Shown here piece by piece: positions 59,566 through 64,000 of a stretch of DNA of 64,000 nt. The translations under genes were made by a program, and so were the position numbers. The notes under the pieces are model-generated. The model saw nothing but the letters and a program-made list of their open reading frames with translations. It did not search any database and was not told the origin of the DNA. The stretch lies in the NCBI RefSeq assembly GCF_963583255.1, contig NC_084818.1, positions 11,658,222 through 11,722,221 on the forward strand. The letters run 5' to 3'. This DNA is from Pyrus communis. Lineage: Eukaryota; Streptophyta; Magnoliopsida; Rosales; Rosaceae. Every line of letters starts with the position of its first letter. Within the stretch, counting starts at the first letter, position 1.

Positions 59566-60308
59566 ACAGGAGCAAAGTATGCCTTACAGTTGTAGTAGTT
59601 AAAGGGTAAAGCAGAGTCACTTGTTCATACATGACTGGATTGATATACAAAACACTGCAAATTCTGTCAATGTCATTCAATAACAATTGAATAATGGATG
59701 TGGGGAAATCTCACTTCATAAATTAGACAAAGACAACTCGAATGATCAGGCATTGACTTGACTTACTAATTGAATAATTCATATAGATAGTGGTAACTAC
59801 ACAGTAAAATCGAATTTTTCTTTGTGGACGAATAGTAAGTGTCATTGTAATGGGGAAATTAACGGACCAAAACCCTTTGGTAGTGGCCCTCAACTACCAA
59901 CAGACTTCTCTTCTAGTATTGAATCATATCAAACTTGCAACAAGTCATCGATCAAGTTATACGAAAGAAAAAAAGGATAAAACAGTTGACTTAATCAAGA
60001 AGGATATTCCATTTTAACCAATTCGATAGTTTTTATATTTTAGTTTCAATTTTTTTTTCTTTGGGTAAGATATGGAGGGGAAATATTGGGGAGGAATTTT
60101 TAAAAAAATGTATATGGAAGAGTAACAAAATAAAAACTGAGAATGATTTCCGCACAGCTTGAAATTCAGAATTTGTCCCATTTTTGTTCTCATAATTCCT
60201 AGAACTTCTAATTTCAGTGCTAAACTGCGATGATGTTTTCTCGTTGAATTGCTGCTTTTAATAATTAAATGTTCATATGGAACATCTTGAACATGCTATA
60301 CTCACTTA
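59566..60308. other. Intergenic, no gene
   Basis: AT-rich sequence. Nothing I can support as a gene or element. Confidence 0.4.
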
Positions 60309-61090
60309 CAGTGGCGGATCCATAATTTCAACCTTGGGTGGTCCTAGTATAAAATATTCAAGGATTTTGTAGACGGAAATAGTGCACAACGCGCAAAAGA
60401 TTTTTCTCTATTTTCTAAATGAAACATTTTGTCGAGTACTTTCTGTATATATGGGCGGTCTTTTTTTGTTCTTTGAAGATTAAAAGTCTTGTAAAATTTT
60501 CAGTGTCAATTTTTCTTGACATCTAATAACTTGAAAAGTCTTTCTTGAGAACAAGTAAATTAAAGGGTTTTTTTTTTTTTTAATTTTTTTATTATTAAGA
60601 TACTCTTAACTTGAAAAGGGTTCTTTCTTTTGAGATATTAATAATTAAGAGGTGAAGTCATACTAGTAATTTAAAAGATTAAAAAACATATTTAGCATAT
60701 AATACTTCTGCAGGGGATAGAAAAAAGGGCGAACGACAAAATTGGGATAAAAAAAATATTTAAATAGAAGATGGTGGGTCAAAATTAGAAAGGGATAGAA
60801 AGAATGCAAAATGACAACGTTTCTTAAAAGTAAAAAAGCAAGGTGCAAAAGCACAACCCTTCTTCATTTTGCCGGTTCTGCAACACAAGCTTTCCGGCAA
60901 ATACAACCCAGAGAATTGTGACTCTTATATCTACTATATTACCCTATTAATTCACTATAATTTATCCTATCGAGTCCTTCGTAGAGCTCCGCCTAGGGTT
61001 TAGGGTGGTCCTCCGAGGTTCTTCACAAGCATTTCTTCGATGTTCAAAGGGTCCCGGGACCACCCCGATCCCTATATAGATCCGCCCCTG
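60309..61090. mobile_element. Non-autonomous DNA element with CAGTGGCGGATC ends
   Basis: The left end CAGTGGCGGATCCATAATTT and the right end GATCCGCCCCTG are inverted (CAGGGGCGGATC). Sub-terminal GGGTGGTCC and GGACCACCC also pair. Short TIRs of this type are widespread in plant genomes. No target duplication could be confirmed (CTCACTTA against GTCAAGAT), so the superfamily is not assigned. The 782-bp interior is AT-rich and non-coding. Confidence 0.6.
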
Positions 61091-61659
61091 GTCAAGATAA
61101 TGCAGTCTGATCTGATCTCAACCCTAAAGAACCAGCAATTGATGATGTTAGATATATTGATTGAATTATCTGGTAATGTAATGTACGATGTTCTCAATGT
61201 TAATCTATCAAATTTTGATTGAATTATCAATTTGCTTTTTCTGTCTGTAACTTGATTAATAAGTTCTTACAAGTTTTTTAAGGAAATTTATTGAAAAGGA
61301 TATAATGATACACTTAGTAAAAGGGATTAAAAACACCTAATTAACCCCTTAAAGATAATCTAAACACTTTCACTAAACAATAACTTCAAATTGCACTCTT
61401 CAATCTCCTTCTTCTCCAGCTGAAAGGGATCATGGTTACGAACGGTAGATGCACGAGCTAAAAAGATTCAGAAAAACCACAGCATATGTTAGTCGTAAAT
61501 GTAAAGACAATTAGAGGGACCAAAATGATATTAATCATGACGGCAAATATGCCATATCATTACACTATAGTTATATGTATAAAATTGCACTTAGCTTCCC
61601 GAATTAAAAGACTAAAAACTGCAGTAATAATATTTGTTGCGTGGAAGAGTACTTACAAT

Positions 61660-64000
61660 TTAACCATCAATCATTCTTCTTCGCCTGATCAAAGCCACTC
61701 TTACATAAAGCCAATCGTATACATTGTTCAAGAACTTGTAGTATGTGTATCTCCATGACCTGATGAATATCAAACTCCCACAAACTCCCCAAAATCCAAT
61801 GACAAATCCAAGCCCCAAACTCACGTAAAATCCCAGTGTTATAAACTTGTCATTATCTTCATCTTGATTCTCAACCGGTTGCTCCTCTGGAGTTGTTTCC
61901 TCAGGAGAGCACATTTGTTCAAGTGGAATTCCACAAAGGAGAGGATTTCCGGCAAAAACAGAAGGCTCATAGGTTTGAAGCTGAGACCCCATGGGAATTT
62001 TTCCAGACAAGTTGTTGTTGGACAAGTCCAACTTACCAAGGCCAGATATTCCAAAGAGATTTGTTGGAATTGTACCATGTATTTGGTTGTTTGACAAATC
62101 AAGCAAATCTAAAGATTGCAACTTCCCGATCTTTGGAGTTATTTGACCTGTTAAGTTGTTTCTTGACAAGTTTAAGGAAACCAACCCCACAAGATTAGTG
62201 ATTTCACTAGGAATCTCCCCTGTTAATCGGTTGCTCGACAGATGAATACTCTTTACAAGCCCCAGAGTACTTTTGTATTTGGACATTATGCCTTTCCATA
62301 TCAAGGATGATTCATCTTCATAATACTCCCACTTGCCAATCAAGGTTACATTATAGGTATGATTTTGAGTTAGACTTGAACTTCCTTTTTGAGCCAAATT
62401 AGTCAAATTGTCAAGGCATTTGGGTATACTTCCAGAGATGTTATTCATCGACAAATCCAGAATTTGAATGCCTCTCATATTACACAATTGTGATGGAATG
62501 CTTCCATAGAAGTGATTAGAACGGAGGATAAGGATAGCCAAATTTGGAAGTCCAACCCCTAACCATTCAGGTATAAAACCTGATAATTTATTTTCCCCAA
62601 CATCAAAAACTATGAGACTTGTACAGTTGTTCAAGGATGAAGGCAATTCCCCAACAAACCTATTGTTATTTAGTTTCAGTGTTTGAATAGAAGATAAAAA
62701 GCCCATTGTGGTAGGAATTTTCCCTAAAATGGAATTGTCACTCAAGTCTAGAATGACTAGATTTTCAAAATGTGTCCAACAATTAGGAAGTTTTTCATAT
62801 AAATTGTTGCTTGATAGATCAAGAAAGTATAATGTGCTAACCTCATTTGGAGTCTTTGGACACAAGAAAGAAATTGGCCCTGAAAGCTTATTGTTGGAGA
62901 GATCAAGAGATGACGCTTTGGAAAGGAATGAAGGGATTGAACCTTCCAATTGGTTCCAACTCAAATTCACATCAGGAGGGGAAGATGAGGTAAACTCAAA
63001 TCTTGAATTTGGAATTATTCCTCTAATTCGGTTGTTGGAGATATCTATAGAATTAATTTCATGATCATGATGCAGTGTGCCCCAAAACCAACTTGGAAGG
63101 ATATCAGAAATGCCTGCATTAGAAATATCAAGATCCAAATAACTTTTCTGAGTCTTAAGCCATTTTGGAAAATGTGGACCTATCTTGCAAAACCCCAAAT
63201 ATATGGAAACCAATTGGAAAGGAGGAACCCAATTAGAATTGAAGTCTAAAGCTAGTGAGGTAGAGGACAAATCCAAAATTATTAATCTAGAGAGATTGGA
63301 GAAGTGGCTTTCTGAAACCACACCTTCCAAAGCATTCATACCAAGGCGGATAGTCTCAAGCGTAGACATATGGCCAATGTTTTCAGGCATTGTTCCACTC
63401 AATTGATTGTCATAGAGGTCTAATTTTTTCAATGACGAAAAGTTTTTGAGATTAGGAATTGATTCAGAAAGAGAATTGTTTGAGAGGCTTAGAGTCTCTA
63501 ATGAGTTCTTATCAGGGCATGTAGACATTAATGTTTGAACCAGCTTGGAAAGTTGTATACTCAAAATGTTGTTGCGAAAGAGCAATGCCTGCAAACTACA
63601 TAACTCGGAAAAAGATTGCGGAATCCCTCCTTCAATTTGGTTATGGGAGAGATCAAGATAGGCAAGAGAGCTCATGTTTCCAAAAACATCAGGAAGTGAA
63701 CCCGTGAAGTTATTGCGAGAGAGGCCAAGTTGAACAAGGCTGGTACTGAAGTTGGACAACCATAAAAATATTGAAGAAGATGTGAGTTGGTTGAAACTGA
63801 GATCAACATGAGCAAGAGATTTAGAAGAATTTATGTTAAAAAGAGTACTGGAATGAATTGCAGGAGAAGAAAGACCACACCCTATTAATGTCAAGTTTGT
63901 AAGTTTAGGAAGCTTACTAACCATTTCCAGCCAGTCAGGAACATTACTGAGATTGTTGTAACTCAAGTCTAAATATGTTAAAGAAGAAAGACGAGGGAGC
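61660..64000 (-). CDS. RLP3: EIX-like leucine-rich repeat receptor-like protein, partial
   Basis: Open to the window edge; the N-terminal signal peptide, N-cap and first LRRs lie outside. At least 779 residues are visible, and the ATG at 63966 is only an internal methionine (DLSYNNLSNVPDWLE). Domains: LRR array, island (SLIWKGIMSKYKS), C-cap (GNPLLCGIPLEQMC), acidic stretch (NQDEDNDK), one membrane helix (FYVSLGLGFVIGFWG... with GxxxG-type spacing) and the basic tail with IRSWRYTYYKF. It has LRRs missing from RLP1 and RLP2, between DLSHNQIEGGIPQSF and MNALEGVVSESHFS, so it is the most EIX2-like in layout. The stop is followed by a GTAAGT donor, and a 3' UTR intron of about 199 bp is predicted (61458-61656). 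No lesion seen in the visible part. Confidence 0.92.
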   Translation of the reverse strand, partial: LPRLSSLTYLDLSYNNLSNVPDWLEMVSKLPKLTNLTLIGCGLSSPAIHSSTLFNINSSKSLAHVDLSFNQLTSSSIFLWLSNFSTSLVQLGLSRNNFTGSLPDVFGNMSSLAYLDLSHNQIEGGIPQSFSELCSLQALLFRNNILSIQLSKLVQTLMSTCPDKNSLETLSLSNNSLSESIPNLKNFSSLKKLDLYDNQLSGTMPENIGHMSTLETIRLGMNALEGVVSESHFSNLSRLIILDLSSTSLALDFNSNWVPPFQLVSIYLGFCKIGPHFPKWLKTQKSYLDLDISNAGISDILPSWFWGTLHHDHEINSIDISNNRIRGIIPNSRFEFTSSSPPDVNLSWNQLEGSIPSFLSKASSLDLSNNKLSGPISFLCPKTPNEVSTLYFLDLSSNNLYEKLPNCWTHFENLVILDLSDNSILGKIPTTMGFLSSIQTLKLNNNRFVGELPSSLNNCTSLIVFDVGENKLSGFIPEWLGVGLPNLAILILRSNHFYGSIPSQLCNMRGIQILDLSMNNISGSIPKCLDNLTNLAQKGSSSLTQNHTYNVTLIGKWEYYEDESSLIWKGIMSKYKSTLGLVKSIHLSSNRLTGEIPSEITNLVGLVSLNLSRNNLTGQITPKIGKLQSLDLLDLSNNQIHGTIPTNLFGISGLGKLDLSNNNLSGKIPMGSQLQTYEPSVFAGNPLLCGIPLEQMCSPEETTPEEQPVENQDEDNDKFITLGFYVSLGLGFVIGFWGVCGSLIFIRSWRYTYYKFLNNVYDWLYVRVALIRRRRMIDG

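Noticed and set aside
1..64000. tRNA genes, CRISPR arrays, prokaryotic operons
   Set aside because: No cloverleaf-like box A/box B pair, spacer-repeat array or operon layout was noticed; the content is plant nuclear.

Overview
This window is plant nuclear DNA, most likely from a Rosaceae genome of the apple/pear type. The organism is inferred, not proven: the evidence is an EIX-like receptor-like protein (RLP) cluster, a Cassandra LTR carrying 5S rRNA sequence, and abundant LTR retrotransposons and MITEs. No bacterial feature, CRISPR array or convincing tRNA gene was seen.

Host genes. Three large RLP genes lie on the minus strand: RLP1 13790-16435, RLP2 24572-27541, and RLP3 61660 to beyond the window edge. 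Three 3'-end RLP relics lie at about 29.5, 45.4 and 59 kb. RLP1 and RLP2 each sit tail to tail with a plus-strand SKP1-like gene of the ASK20/ASK21 type. The copy at 19.1-23.7 kb keeps all exons but has a 1-base frameshift. The copy at 7.9-13.0 kb lacks its 5' exons, has a different 1-base frameshift and carries a retrotransposon in an intron. RLPs are cell-surface receptors for microbial molecules. SKP1-like proteins belong to SCF ubiquitin ligases. Their pairing here looks like co-duplication rather than a demonstrated pathway.

Duplication architecture. Segment A (1-7908) is a near copy of A' (about 31190-38788). Segment B (7904-about 16540) is a near copy of B' (20664-about 27650). A is fused to B at a 5-base microhomology (TGATG), joining a truncated Copia element to the middle of a SKP1-like exon. 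The order A-B-B'-A' is best read as remnants of a tandem array of the unit [SKP1-like, RLP, spacer, A, Copia], edited by deletion. An assembly artefact is the main alternative.

Mobile elements. 37.4-42.8 kb holds a nearly complete but decayed Copia element, whose 3' LTR carries a younger MITE. 45.6-58.3 kb is a nested stack: a Copia element split by a 10.4-kb Gypsy-type element, which itself contains a Cassandra solo LTR, a 1-kb Mutator-like element with terminal inverted repeats of about 200 bp, and a 3.1-kb solo LTR. A 572-bp TRIM with perfect primer-binding and polypurine sites splits an RLP pseudogene at 58.8-59.3 kb. Smaller foldback MITEs are scattered through the rest.

No clearly new biological system was found. 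The most informative signals are the duplication junction with its chimeric ORF, the LRR-number change inside RLP2, the complementary lesions of the two SKP1-like copies, and the internally inverted Copia element whose empty site is preserved in B'.
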